Below are positions 1 to 12,154 of a stretch of DNA of 64,000 nucleotides, in pieces. Origin of the DNA: Floccularia luteovirens (taxonomy: Eukaryota; Basidiomycota; Agaricomycetes; Agaricales; Squamanitaceae); assembly GCA_009739215.1 (NCBI GenBank), contig VSJF01000015.1, forward strand, positions 1-64,000, in the 5' to 3' direction. The notes under the pieces are model-generated. The model saw only the letters and a list, made by a program, of their open reading frames with translations. It did not search any database and was not told where the DNA came from. Position numbers and translations under genes: made by a program. How positions within the stretch are numbered: the first letter of the stretch is position 1; each line of letters begins with the position of its first letter.

Positions 1-539
1 CAAAAAGCTATAACATTCATTAGTATTTAAGTAGCTACATAATGCGTAGTCTATATTATTATTACATTCATTTTATCTGTTAGCTTCCCTCCAACTGCAC
101 CTCATTCAATACCCACAGTGCAATGCTTCACAGAAATCTGGCATATGCAATCCTACAAAAAATTCTCAAGGTAAGCATACTGCATATATATACATGTAAT
201 GTTGGCTAAAGTGATTTATCCACCAACAGATACTACAAGAGAGAATTTTATTATTCCAGGCACAGACAGAACAAAGATCAACTCATTGTATTCCATACAA
301 ATGACAAACTCGATAGATACTATTGACACCCTTCTTGGGGACTCCTTACCACACAAACCCACTCAAGAATGTGCCAATTAAGTTTCCAGATGGTAAGTAC
401 ACTTTTTCTACCTTTTGCATTGCACTAAAGCTATAAAAAAGGGAATGCATATAGCACTATTATTACTATAACTATCTAGTACATGCGCTCTAATTATTAA
501 ATACATACAAATTTGGGATGACTGTTATATGAGTGGGAC

Positions 540-745
540 AGAACTACATACTGACTACAAAGTGAGTATGAGTCAATGGTAAAGTGAATGCAAGATGACA
601 GTAAGGTGAATGTGAGTTGATGGTAGGGTGAATGTGAGGCAACATGAGGGCAAATATGAGGTGACATTAGGGTGAATATGAGGTGATGGCAAAGTGAATG
701 TGAGGTGGTGGTAAAATGAGCTAAGAGAGTTTAAATTGAGGACTA
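540..745 (+). repeat. Degenerate GTGAATGTGAGGTGATGGTAA-like tandem repeat
   Basis: Visible by eye: roughly ten imperfect units of about 15-21 nt built on the pattern GTGAATGTGAGG-TGATGG-TAAA, with frequent one- or two-base differences and variable spacing. The composition is strongly strand-biased (G/A-rich on +, almost no C). It lies outside any gene I can support. A decayed minisatellite is the simplest reading. Confidence 0.6.
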
Positions 746-1394
746 AGTGACAATAAACTGATAAGAAACTGACTGTTATGTGAGTCTTGTTATGACCTTA
801 TTCAGATACGCACTATCTCCCTGGACTTTAGAACGCGTGCACAATGTGTTCCTGCCTCGTTTACTATTTTCTCATATACATTTTGTATCTGACTCGCACT
901 TTGCTTCTTATAACTTGTAGTGACTTGTATAGGCTTCTAAATGACTTGTAGATACTTCTGTATGACTCCGCGTTGACTCATAGCTTACTGAGCAATTGCA
1001 CAATAGTTATATTTAGAAGTAGCATACTTGTATTTAAGTAGCGCAAAACTACAGACAAGCCTCAGCTTGATCTTAGTTTCGAGTACCCTCTAATACAGGT
1101 GATTACTCTGTTACCTCCATAACACTCTAAGTGAATCTCCCTCCCCTGTCTAGGATGGCAGGATCATTGTATATAGCAGCACGGACGACACCATACAGCC
1201 TGAAATGCCTGGCTGTCCCCTCCTCTGTAATTGACCTTAGAGAGACCCCAACAGGTAGTTTGTAACCTGTGTAGTAGCGTAACCTACTATTGCGCCAGGA
1301 AAATCTGACTGGCAACAACCAATCGTTCCCTAATCCGGACACCCCAACGACGAGACCAGTAAATGATGACGCATAAACCCCTAATGGTAACAAG

Positions 1395-1605
1395 TCTGAA
1401 GTGATGACAAAGTGACAGGAACATGACTGAAGCTAGAAAAGATGGAAGAAATAACCAAGTGCAAGTGACTGTGCAGTGATTGCAGAACAAATGTGAATTG
1501 ACTGCAAAGTGAGTGTAAAGTGACTGCGGAGTGAGCATAAAGTGACTGCAGAGTTGCTGCAGACAGACTGAAGAATGAGTGTGAAGTGACTGTAGCATAA
1601 GTGCA
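1395..1605 (+). repeat. Second degenerate repeat tract (AAGTGACTGCAGAGTGA-like)
   Basis: An imperfect repeat with units like AAGTGACTGCAGAGTGAGTGT, about 16-20 nt, same strand bias as the tract at 540-745. The two tracts share the AGTGA/GTGAATG core and may be diverged remnants of one array. Open frames on the complementary strand (rich in His, Ser, Leu) are a by-product of the repeat and not a gene. Confidence 0.5.
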
Positions 1606-2610
1606 ATGTTTTCGATTGGAATGGATCATTGAGCTGAGGCTGACTATAAGATGACTATTGCATTGATTTACCACGAGTAAAATATAATTCTATACGACGT
1701 CAACATGACATTCACCAGACTGTTAGATGAATGTAGGCTGACTAAGAAAAAAAAAATTTTTTTTTTTCGAAAATATACAGTCAGGTAGAAGTCAAAATTC
1801 CACGGAATTTTGTCCAATTCAGTCGACTAAAAGTCGAACGGAGTTTTTGGGACTATTCACTGACTTCCACACGACTTATTTGGGACTTCCTTTTTTACTG
1901 AGGGTCATGGTTGAGCGACAATGGACCATTGCTCAGTGCAGGAAATGAGTCGCAGTGGGTTATTGAGAGATTATGCGATCGGTTGGAGGAGCAAATCATT
2001 AAAATGAGATCTTAAATCTTTTTTCTGCTGTAGGATTCATTTTATTTTTATTGGATAGAATTACAATCGAGTTCTTTTTGTTTCACAAAAACATTGAAAC
2101 TCCATATTATACCTAACAAGAAAAAAAGGAAATGAAAGTATATAGCTAAGTAAGTCACGAGCAGTAGCAAGGGCATCAGTGAAGAGTTAGAGTCAAGCCT
2201 TTTATCACTCCCTTTGACTATTTATTATGTTTCTTTTTTTTTATCTGGTGAACGGTCCAAATATTGGGTAGGGTTGGTTCCAGCTATGGTATGGATGCGA
2301 GTACGGGCCGCGAGGGGTACATGCGTGCGTCTGTGTGTATGTATGATGGTTGGTTGCGAATGCGATGTTGCGCGTGGGGACTTTTCGGGTTTTGGGTGGG
2401 GGTGCGGCATTGATTTGGACAGCGACAATGAAAAAATGAAAATGAAACACCTCAGAGAATAATGAAAAAAGCCGACTATAAAGTCCATGTAAAAAAGGTG
2501 AGTTTGAATGGTCCAAAAAAAAGACAACCAACGAAAGAAACCCAACCGAAACCCGTACAAAAAAATGAGGCTATATGAAAGGAAAGCAAAACAAGAGGAA
2601 AAACAGAAAA

Positions 2611-5361
2611 TTAAAATGCCAAACCCTGCACATGCGTAGGCGATGCCTCCCGGCTCCCATTCCCTTCATCAATAAAGGTTCCGCTACTCACATCACTCAC
2701 CAAACTATTTCGCAGTTCACCTTCTCCTCTAGGAACGTGTATTCGAGTTGGTCGTGAAATCATACGGCTGTGATGACTCCCAGCATCAATCATGCTTCCT
2801 TGACTAGGTTCCCACTCCCCGAATTCACCGATATCAGTAGATATCGAATCTTCTTGTACAGAGTGCAAGCCCCTCCCGCGTTCTGAATGTACATCTCGGA
2901 GTGGTTGTAATGGCAAGAATGAAGGTTCATCTTCAGAATGATTAATCCGGTGTAAGAGGGGTACCACGATACTACTGTGCCGATCATGATGTTCACCATG
3001 TTGTCGAACCATACCGCCACCACTAGTAGAAGTAGCAGTAGTGGGTGTTGTGGATTTGCCATCTGTAAATCGTTTTGGTGAATCTGGGTCGTAGTCATAG
3101 TAATCGTCGCCATTGGCATTCCCGAAACCTCGTCTTCGACCAGCGACGAGGGTATCGTCACCATTGTCTCCCCCAATGATAGGTGAAGTGGCATCCCATA
3201 CATACGGATCAAACTCTTTCCCAAATTCATCATCCAACTTCCTACCACCGTCAGGTATCCTCTCGCGATCCTTGTCCTTATCCAATACCTCCATTTCTGT
3301 AACGTCTCCAACTCTCGTTTGACTACTACTCATCGACAAGATCTTCTCTTTTCTCAAATACGCTTGATATTTCATCTCCCTGAGTGAATCTTCTGATGGT
3401 AGCCCGTCCTTCGGTCCTCGGAAAGCTAGGTGGTAGGCTAATTCTCGTTTATCGTCAGCTCCCAGGCTTCCAGGTGATAATTCATCGTCGCCAGCTCCCC
3501 TCCTCTTGAACCTCCGCCGTAGAAGGACCCAGCGAAGAGCGAATAGAGCACCAACGAGGACGATGAAGCCTCCCAGTCCAATGAGGACAATGATCCCAAC
3601 GGATAGCTTTTTCTGAGTGACTCCACCTCCACTTGAGCCGTCAGCTGATGATGGATTGGCGTTGATCCCTCCTGGGGCAGCATTATCGGGATCGAGTGGT
3701 TTGTTCAAAACTCGCACTGTATTAAACTCATCCAAGGCTGTCCGTGGATCTGTCAAGCCCATCAACCCCAATCGCGGTCTAACGGGTTGTGCGCTCCCAT
3801 CTGCTCCAAGTGTATTTGGATTAAAGGTTCCGTCAGAGTTGGGTATAGCATAGGCCATAACTGTATATGTGTTTCGTAAAAAAGGTACGCCGAGGATCAT
3901 ATCGCCGATTTGAGATTGTGGGGAAGCGAGTTGAGAATCTGCGGTTTGGATGAGACCTATGCATGTCTGTGCAGTGTTTTCTGTGGGTGGTTCGGCGGTC
4001 AAGTCTAGTGGATGTAGCGGAAGAGGAGGTCGCGTATCTAGTGTGATCGACATGTTGAGTGGTGTATTACATGGTACATAGTCTAGATATGCGTCAAGCG
4101 TCATGAATGTAAATGTAAATATAGAGAAACTGACATTGCCCATCAGAGCCAGGCCCGACTCCAATAGCCCCATAAATCGCATTTGCAATCGTTGAAGTCG
4201 TCAAAATCAATGGAACACCTGAATCCAAAACAGCAGTTGGAAAAACAGCACCACTACTGGCCCTTCCAATTTCGACTGGTTTGGCCTCTCCATTAACATA
4301 AACTGTTATCGCCCTGACACTAGTTTTCCAATACAACGTGCCGGAGGATTCGCTGACCAGAGAAGCATACTTGATATCGCTTGCGTTCTGGACGATTTGA
4401 GATGGATGTCGACCTATTCCGAGTAGGGATGGGATACGATTTGAGCCTGGGCGTGATAACGATAATGAGATAAATCTAGAAGATGGAGCAGAGGTGGTCG
4501 GAGTTATGGAGAATAGATTTGACGCCCATGCTGCGCCGTCTGCTGAGTTATTTGTAACTGGAGGAATCTCTTGCGCGATTATAGAGTTGAGAGGAAGTGC
4601 CAGGCCGAGTATGCCGTTAAAATTTGGTGCAAGTGGCTCGTTATTCACCACATCTGCTGCAGCTGTAAAAAATAAAACAGAAAATGAGATAAAACGGAGG
4701 AAAGTGGAATGGTACAGACCAAACGCCTGGTTCTCAATGCTATAGCCACCAATTTCGACACGATCCCATACGATGGGCCCACTAACAGAACCTTGTAAAT
4801 AGTTGATACTAAAATCATGCCCAGTGATCCTCGCGTCAGTGTCTTTATATAGTTTCCCATCAACTTGTCCACAGCTAGAAGTCGAGCAAGAAGATGAAGC
4901 GACCCACTATATAGAGTTAAATGTCAGTTTCTTGATATATTCAGTTAAACAAAAGCAAAGAAAGCAATTAATAAACAGACTTTGATGAATTGCAGATGGA
5001 TTGAAATGAGAAGCCAAAGATTTTGATTGAATGATGAAAAAAAACAAAGCACACTCACGAGATCCGAAGAGCCGGAGTCAACTTGGAGGTTAAACTGTTG
5101 GCTGGTCTCCCCCAGTCTGATTGGAAGTGTATAAGCGCTAAAGAGAAACGAGCAAAAATAAGTTAGATAAAGTCCTGCAAGACAGACAACAGATAGAACA
5201 GAATGCGGAAATACGACTTACACATCAAAAACACCACTGCCGACTAAATCCAACGGCAAGACTACGCCGTCCATCCCACCAGAACCTTCATCCCTTTGAG
5301 CCAAAGGTTCAGCGACGACACGAGCCTTTTCCTTTCCTTTCCAGCGAAATTGGAACACCAT
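2611..5361 (-). CDS. Membrane-anchored pepsin-like aspartic protease (A1 family)
   Basis: Five exons join cleanly: 5361-5222, 5137-5059, 4906-4720, 4662-4135 and 4082-2611, giving 801 residues with every junction in phase. The first catalytic motif is VDSGSSDLW (exons 2-3) and the second is AVLDSG (exon 4); YYVPC after the last junction is the usual aspartic-protease block. The catalytic part fills about residues 50-470. A hydrophobic segment (about 20 residues, around SVGIIVLIGLGGFIVLVGAL) follows, then RRRFKRR and a tail of about 270 residues rich in Asp, Ser and charged residues, presumably cytoplasmic. Family knowledge: such proteins cleave peptides at the cell surface or in the secretory path. 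The ATG at 5361 is the first in frame after a stop, but the predicted N-terminus (MVFQFRWKGK) is not a signal peptide, so an upstream leader exon may be missing. Confidence 0.88.
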
Positions 5362-6678
5362 GAGGGGGATAGAGATGGGGTGGTATTGAAAGAGTAGGTA
5401 ATAATTGGGTTGCTATCCAAAGCCAGGAATAGAAAGGAAAGAGAAAGGAAAGGATTACTTTTTGGAAAAGAAAAAAAAGTGAAGAAAAGAAAGAAGAGGT
5501 GTAACAGCAGTCAGTGATCAAAGAGGAGGGAGAAGAGGTGGTTAAAGGCTGTGAGAAGTTAGTTGCGGGGAAACCCCTGACTATGGTCCCGTGCCTGAAA
5601 ATATTCATATTTCTTCAATTTACGTACACGAGCCATACCACAACGGCCAACCACCTCCGATACTCGTAACGAGGCTATGATAGGTAGTATGTTTGTGAAC
5701 ATATGAAGGATGTAGCCACGCAAATTTTTCATATAAAACTCTCATGGTAACGCCATTCATGATAGGCTCCCCCTACATATAGTCAAATTAATATCAAAAG
5801 CAATCACATCAACTTGCCTCTTTGTCGGTACAGCATTCATAATTAGTCCCTACTAGAACTCCGGAGTGCTCATCGGCTAACAAGAGTCAAAATGGCAAGT
5901 TATGCCGCAATCATTCATACGCAGTATTGTCTCCGACGTCATGTAATTTTCAAAACTAGAAAGTTCGCAAGTTTTTCCGACTCGCTAGTCGACCCGGAGA
6001 AATCCTGTGTATTGTAAGTATTCATTAATCATTTACTACTATGTGTTACGCTAATTTGACCCATTCTTGTCCTCATATATATTAAATAAAAAACCTACTT
6101 GTCAATTTACAGGAGGAAAGACTATGATTTCAGATATTCTCCTCAGGACGAACCAGACTTCAGTTGACCATGACAGAACGGAGTTGGGAGAGGTATTGAA
6201 TTCGCATTGTCGAATTTTCACATTATATACCGATGTACTCGTACATGTCGAGATGTCAAAGTCCGTTGTTTGACAAAGCTTGTGATCAATAATAATACTT
6301 AATAAAAATACGCATAAGGAATAACACGAACCAAACGGGGAAAATGCTCAAGGGATCACGCAATGCTTGGCAATGATAGCGCAACCCGGAAGATTAACAG
6401 AAAGTTGAGACGACGTTGGGGAAGAACAAGCAACAAAGATCGAAAGGACTACATACGTACATCAATCAACATGCCAATGTATAATATAATATATATATTT
6501 TCTATGTCGGAGGAAAGGGGGAGGGAGGAGAGAAATAGGTAAACACGTGACTGATATCGCGTAAATGACGTGATAGCAACACCATCGGAGGTGGTAGTCA
6601 TAAGTAATCTTTCTACTAGTTTTTCTATATTTTATTTCGCAATATGCATCGTTCCTTGGCTCCAGATTCTTTGTCCCC
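5362..6678. other. Intergenic region between divergent genes
   Basis: No gene supported. It holds the 5' flank of the aspartic protease (pyrimidine-rich tracts on the minus strand near 5380-5520) and the 5' flank of the F-box gene. The open frames are short and featureless. Confidence 0.5.
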
Positions 6679-7644
6679 ATGTCTCCATCTCTTCACTCCT
6701 GTCCCACAGAACTTGTCGAGTACATTTGCTCCCTCGCTTGTCAGGACTCTGGTTCTTCTGCCCGCTCTCTAGCTCTTGTATCCTCTTTCTTCAACCAAGT
6801 CTCCCGTCCCTTCTTATTCCAATCCCTTTCCCTCGCAGGCCCAAACCAAATTCATGCTGCTGCTACAAACATTCTCAACACTCCCCAACACCTTCGTCGT
6901 ATTAAACACTTATTCCTTTCAGATGAGGCTCATCGACGTACGGACCACCAGCTAGGAAAGTCGGTTTGTGATGCTGAAGCCGCTTCCATCATTCACATCC
7001 TTACCCTCGCTGCTCCTACCCTTGAGTCCCTCGCAATCGTCATCACGTGCCCTTCCACTGGGTCTTCCCTCCTTGCCCGGCTTTTCCGTATTCCATTCCC
7101 ATTCCTCCGCGAACTAACTGTCCATGGATATTACCCCTTCCCTTCTACATCCTCCAACTTCCCTCGATTAGAGCGTTTACATCTCTCAGGAAATAGGAAC
7201 CCACACGGTTTGTTCCAACTGGCTGCTCTTTCAGCTGCTTGCCCAAATGTTACTCATTTGAGAATATCTGGCCTCTCCATGGCTGTCTCTTTTTCACTTG
7301 AGCTTGTGGAAGCTGTGAAAGGCGATGAAGCAATCACATCGGCGACGATGTTCCCTGCGAAACTCCCTCCCACAATACAAAATATTCTAATTCAGCCGGG
7401 CCCACCACCGCCAACCGTAAATAAACCAACCACCGCGCATCTTAAAGACCATCAGATGGTTAAATTCCTTTCTGACGCTGACGATGTTGTAAAGTCTCAT
7501 TTGTGTTCGGTCCAAGATGGTGATTCTTCGAATCTTAGCTTTTATCTGCTGTCGAGACCAGATACCTTCATCTGTCCGAGAGATATCAAAAGGGATTGGG
7601 AAGAGAGGCTCGATGGCAGGAATGGTTGCTGGACAACTTGTTGA
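6679..7644 (+). CDS. F-box domain protein, single exon
   Basis: One uninterrupted frame of 321 residues. An F-box-like start (about residues 8-50) shows PTELVEYICSLAC followed by a conserved SLALVSSFFNQVSRPFLFQSL block, the fungal F-box pattern (P-x-E-L-x-x-x-I ... L-V-x-K-x-F). The rest has leucine-rich patches (RLERLHLSGN, VTHLRISGL) suggesting a short irregular LRR-like solenoid. The C-terminus ends in a basic/Trp region (RDWEERLDGRNGCW). Family knowledge: F-box proteins link substrates to Skp1-cullin ubiquitin ligases, and agaricomycetes carry large, rapidly evolving sets. The substrate cannot be inferred. I chose the ATG just before the F-box, since upstream frame sequence is not protein-like. 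Confidence 0.75.
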   Translation: MSPSLHSCPTELVEYICSLACQDSGSSARSLALVSSFFNQVSRPFLFQSLSLAGPNQIHAAATNILNTPQHLRRIKHLFLSDEAHRRTDHQLGKSVCDAEAASIIHILTLAAPTLESLAIVITCPSTGSSLLARLFRIPFPFLRELTVHGYYPFPSTSSNFPRLERLHLSGNRNPHGLFQLAALSAACPNVTHLRISGLSMAVSFSLELVEAVKGDEAITSATMFPAKLPPTIQNILIQPGPPPPTVNKPTTAHLKDHQMVKFLSDADDVVKSHLCSVQDGDSSNLSFYLLSRPDTFICPRDIKRDWEERLDGRNGCWTTC

Positions 7645-9370
7645 ATTCTTCATACATATTACATTACAAAACACTACCCAACCCAGGATGTCCGTTCAAC
7701 TGATTGGGTACCAAGTAGAATAACCCTCATCGGCCGTTTCAGACTAACCAACGAAGCATATTCACCGCAAAACCCCTCCCGATCGGGATCTTAGTATTGT
7801 AATTCGTGATTTATAAATAACATTGTTTTTAATTTCGGCCGATACCAGTAAGTAACGATGATAAGTTAGATACCGTGCTTATATAATTAGTTACAACTTT
7901 GCCAAACACAATCGTCTTTTCCACCCGCGATTCATGTTGAATTAAGAAAAACGATGCTTCTAGTTTGTAGGTGCATCGCTCTTCTTGTTCATGTCTATCA
8001 TTTTTGTATCAACACATTCTATGATTGCAACTGGATGGTGATAGAAAGTTTACATTGGAGAAGGTAAGTATTTAATCGATCACTCGTATAAAACGAGATT
8101 TGCTACAATCCAATACGTATCCATAGTGTCTGGTAAAAAAAGACCCTACATCGAAAACTTTATCGTTGTGAGCTGTTTAAAACACCAAGATGTGCTCGGA
8201 TACTGCCTGAAACATCAAGCATATATATCTGCGACAACCTTGGCTCAGCATCTCATACGGATTATTCATGTGTCTTGAATCGGCATCAGAATATTGGAAA
8301 GCATCCTAGGTCGTCACTTCTGTTAACAACCTCTGGTTTTGTTTAAACCAGATCAGATTTCACTTACAACACTGATTTGTTAAGCCCAGGTTCGACAAAC
8401 CAATCCTATGGATACCACAAAAAATTATGTAGCTCCACTTTCCATGTTGCACCTGTAGGATGCGCGAGAACAAAGTACGGCTCCACTTGATCGAGGTCAG
8501 ACGAAAGTTATCCATCAAGCAAACAAATGATATTATCACAGCAGTGTTCCGAGTTCAAAATGGAACGAAGGAGATTACAATCAAATTGTTACTGTACCAC
8601 GCTTGCGATTGACAGATACTTCAAACCGGCGACTGTTACTACCGAACGTTGCTTGTTTCTGTTCTTCGACCTGCGTATGCTATAATTATGCAAGTCACGC
8701 TGGTATACATCGTTTCCACAGCTCTCAGGATCTATCCCGCGTTATTTCATCATACAGCATGCGGTTCAATGTAGATGAAATCAAAGGTCGGGCATCAAGG
8801 TCATGATGAGGGATCTCCATCAACATCAGAATGGGAGAGAGGAGCTCTAGCATTATGTTTCCTATGAGTAGCTCTCTGCTGGGAATTACCAATACTACCA
8901 GATAACTGCAACGTTTTTCCAACCCCTCGTGAGTATGTTGAACTTTGACACCTCTTACACATATGAAAGAAACCAAAACATCAGCTACTTATGCTTTCTA
9001 CATTCCCAGTCCATCACGAAGCTGGGAAGAACTAGAAAAGTTGATGATGTACACATGCACCACACTATATATTGGGATGGGCGGGAGAAGCCTGAAGAGG
9101 AAAGCTCCGCAGGAGATGTGAATTCCGGATGAGATGTTGGCTTAACGTTATGATTTGACAGTGACAGAACGGCAGAAGAGCCTGATCATCATGACTAAAA
9201 ATAGATATACTCTTGTACAGTGCGTCGTTTCATTGCATCGATTAGTACGACAGTAGCAGGTGGTTAACGTTCGAACACCCTGAATGCCGTAGACTACCGA
9301 CAAGCTCCCGAAATCTGTTTGTAACCATCTGTAGGAAATCAATCAATATTTCACAACACCATTCTGGTAC
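7645..9370. other. Long intergenic stretch, no gene seen
   Basis: About 1.7 kb of AT-rich sequence with stops in all frames at short intervals and no recognisable domain. Short frames near 8600-8975 overlap on both strands and look random. Confidence 0.5.
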
Positions 9371-9372
9371 TT

Positions 9373-9379
9373 TATAAAT
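9373..9379 (+). promoter_or_regulatory. Probable TATA box of the MFS transporter
   Basis: TATAAAT lies about 50 nt upstream of the ATG at 9431, a reasonable distance for a short 5' UTR in a basidiomycete gene. Confidence 0.4.
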
Positions 9380-9430
9380 GGCCATTTGCATATTCAATTC
9401 ACTGCACCATTCCTCAGCCTAAGTACCACC

Positions 9431-11538
9431 ATGCAGGTAGTCGCGGATAATAGTGTCCTTGCCCCCAAATCTCCAGGCGATTCAGGTTCTGAAGATTTTC
9501 TATATGAAAAGAATCGAGGGCAGCGTCATGATATTATCGACCCTGGTGTGGTTTTTGATGAGGGTGGTTTACGACCCTGGCTAATCCGTTCTTGGCGCGT
9601 AAGTGACGTCCCTACATTTCCCCACATTTTGAGAACCATTACTTACGGCAAACTCAGATCTATCGCACAGTTCACTACCTTTGGGTACGTGTTTTGTATC
9701 AACTCAATGCTGATAGGTTTTCTCACCTTGAACATCCTCCATCTCTCCAGATACATAAATTCATTTGGGGTGTACCAAGATTTTTACGTCCGTGAATATT
9801 TAATCGATTTTACGCCGAGTCAAATAGGGTGAATAATTTCAACCATCAGTTTTCCTCACAGTCTAAACAGAAATCTAGATGGATTGGCGGCACCCAACTA
9901 TTTTTTACTTTTTCACTTGGAATAGTCTCTGGAAGAGCCTTTGACAGAGGCTATTTGTATGTCAAACACACTCTCCAACGAATCAGGAATCTCAGACAAT
10001 TGCCAGCTATCATCTCATGGGTATCGGTGGTGTCTTCCTTTCAGTCTCATGTAGCGATCACGTCTTATTTTTCTCACCATTTACTCATTCCTGGCTTTAG
10101 TATTCATGCTTTCGCTATCGCATCAAAATTCATACTACCAAGTATTCCTCACTCATGGCCTTTGCTTCGGGATTGCCTGCGGCCTTGTGTTTTCTCCAAG
10201 TGAGTCCCCATTATAAGATGTAATTCAAGACATTGATATGAATGCAACCTTCAGCACTCGGTATTGCTGGCCATTATTTTGTGCAAAAGCGACCTCTCGC
10301 AATAGGGTTGATTTCGTCCGGTTCAGCACTTGGTGTGTACAGTTTGTCCCCCGGATTCCACATGCTAAATAAATTTAGGTGCAATAATACATCCTATCAT
10401 GCTCAACAAACTGTTCAGCGGCTCGGCCGGGTTTAGCAACGGTGTGCGCATAAGCGCGGGGATGAATACTATTTTATATATAATTTCCCTCCTGCTCATG
10501 CGCACGCGTCTGCCTCCGAAGGAAGGGGGTCCTTCACCCATTCCAATGCTGAAGAAACTTGCATGTCATACGCCATTTGTTCTTGCCACTTTTCTGTACG
10601 TATATATTCATAAGGAAAACACAAACTGACAATAAAATCAGAAATATCATCCTTTTCCTTGGTTTCTTCTTCCCTATTTTTTATATACAGACTAGATCAA
10701 TCCTCTCTGGGGTCGACCCCAATCTTGCTTTCTATTCAGTAAGTCTTCCAGTTCCTACAAAAACCCCACCCGATTGACGCTCTTTATAGGTGTCCATGCT
10801 GAACGCTGGAAGCTTACTGGGAAGGTTCATTCAGGGATCTATTGCATCTGCGCTGGGTACTCTCAACATGTTAGTTGTTGGTACCTTTGCTCTCAGCATT
10901 GTCGGAGGCACAATGCTTTGTGTTAAAAGTGTACCAAGCATGTTTGTCTTTGCAGCATTGTATGGTTTCTTCGCCGGTGGCGGTCAGTATCTCATTAATG
11001 AGAAGTACCATTCTTGATTTGTAACTCTTATATCACAGCTTCGGCACTTGGTCCGGCCGCAATAGGTACATTTTCAATTCGTTCGGCTTCTGCACTAATG
11101 CTAAAGCTGAGGTTTCTAGCATATATGGCAAATGATCCTAGTGAAATCGGTATACGGATCGGCATATTCTTTGGCATGGGCGGTACGGATGGTTTTATTG
11201 TAAACCGTAACAACCGCTGACAGCTTTGTGTCATTTGTTAGGTATAGTTGCGCTCTTCGGTAAGAATCCTTATATGTCATATTCTAGATTGTATTTTGTA
11301 CTCACCTGACAAAAATAGCTCCAGCGCTGGCCGGTGCGTTGTTGACAAGCGAGTTTCATTGGCCAGCTGCAGTAGGATTTTCTACAGTAAGCAATCAATT
11401 TGTTATCATTAACAATCGGCCATACCCTAAGCTTTTGACGATATATAGGCAGCTTTAGTCTGTGCTGCTCTCATGTCGGTTGGAGTACGATATTTGATGG
11501 TAAAGGAGAAGGGGAAAGCAATGGTGTCAATAATATAA
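9431..11538 (+). CDS. MFS transporter, monocarboxylate-porter type
   Basis: Many short exons join into a protein of about 430 residues. The cytosolic N-terminus (about 50 residues) ends in DEGGLRPWL, a variant of the PDGGxGW motif that opens fungal monocarboxylate-porter-like MFS proteins. Then come YINSFGVYQDFYV, SQIGWIGGTQ, LGIAGHYFVQKRPLAIG (loop between TM4 and TM5), SMLNAGSLLGRF (start of the second half) and FGMGGIVALFAPALAGALL near the end; it stops at MVSII. These are the classic positions of a 12-TM transporter. Family knowledge: fungal members move monocarboxylates, riboflavin or related small acids across the plasma membrane; the substrate here is unknown. The first junctions are uncertain: the best reading (9431-9598, then 9671-9684) needs a 14-nt exon. 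Later junctions (for example 11038, 11092, 11219, 11332) keep the frame. Confidence 0.82.
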
Positions 11539-12154
11539 CCTAGCTTTGTGCTAGATGGGAATGTAAAGGGTATCAACTTGTATATGTAACAGATACAGTA
11601 CTGGAATGTTTGCTTACTGCGTTCTCCAACTCCGATGATCAATCAATCAATTTTAATTTATGAACATACAGGGGTGAACACGTGATCGGAGTATCCTGAC
11701 CTATACCTTCGACATGAACTCGACGCCGATGATTGTGACCGAGTCGACAATTTGTTGGAATGCAAAGGAACCAAGCCGGGTAAGATTCCTCGAGTGCTTC
11801 CTTGTCCCTAGCAGAGTAAAATCCGATCACTTATTTGTTGTCATAGGTGATACTTTCCGACTGGGTAGCTGCAGAACGAACAATTTTGATATCTCAATGC
11901 TCGTTGGTAGCTATAAACATTTTGCTTGGTTCCAAGAGATATCGGGACAATATTATTTTCAATGTCAATGTGCAAAAATGCAACTACGGTATCGCTACGA
12001 ATTATACCTTGACTATGGTCTGGTTCGACGGCCTTGAAGGACTTTATTTGAGCCAACGAGATAACGGATATCCTTTAAAAAGGTAGGTGTTTTCGTTCAT
12101 TTTCTTCATTCTAGTCTAATCCAGTACTAACAAATCACACATAACTCCCCAATA
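11539..12154. other. Intergenic region upstream of the peroxidase
   Basis: No gene supported. The overlapping small frames on both strands (about 11640-12080) carry no motif. This should contain the terminator of the MFS gene and the promoter of the peroxidase. Confidence 0.5.

Larger units (their letters stand above)
1..2610. other. Gene-poor left flank
   Basis: I see no supportable gene here. The open frames are short, lack recognisable motifs and do not join through plausible introns. The stretch contains two degenerate short-period repeat tracts (listed separately), an A-run/T-run junction near 1747-1769 and, beside it, small inverted repeats near 1795-1840 (arms AAAATTCC/GGAATTTT, and a GTCGACTAAAAGTCGAAC stem). 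The last few hundred bases before 2611 are probably the 3' UTR and terminator zone of the minus-strand aspartic protease gene. Confidence 0.5.

Noticed and set aside
2225..2560. Minus-strand frames just downstream of the aspartic protease
   Set aside because: Low complexity, overlapping in two frames, no start context or motif; probably 3' UTR.
5309..5608. Minus-strand frame with a hydrophobic stretch near the protease start, as a possible signal peptide
   Set aside because: It is in a different frame from the protease exon 1 and I found no convincing donor to join it, so I left the protease start at 5361 and flagged the doubt.
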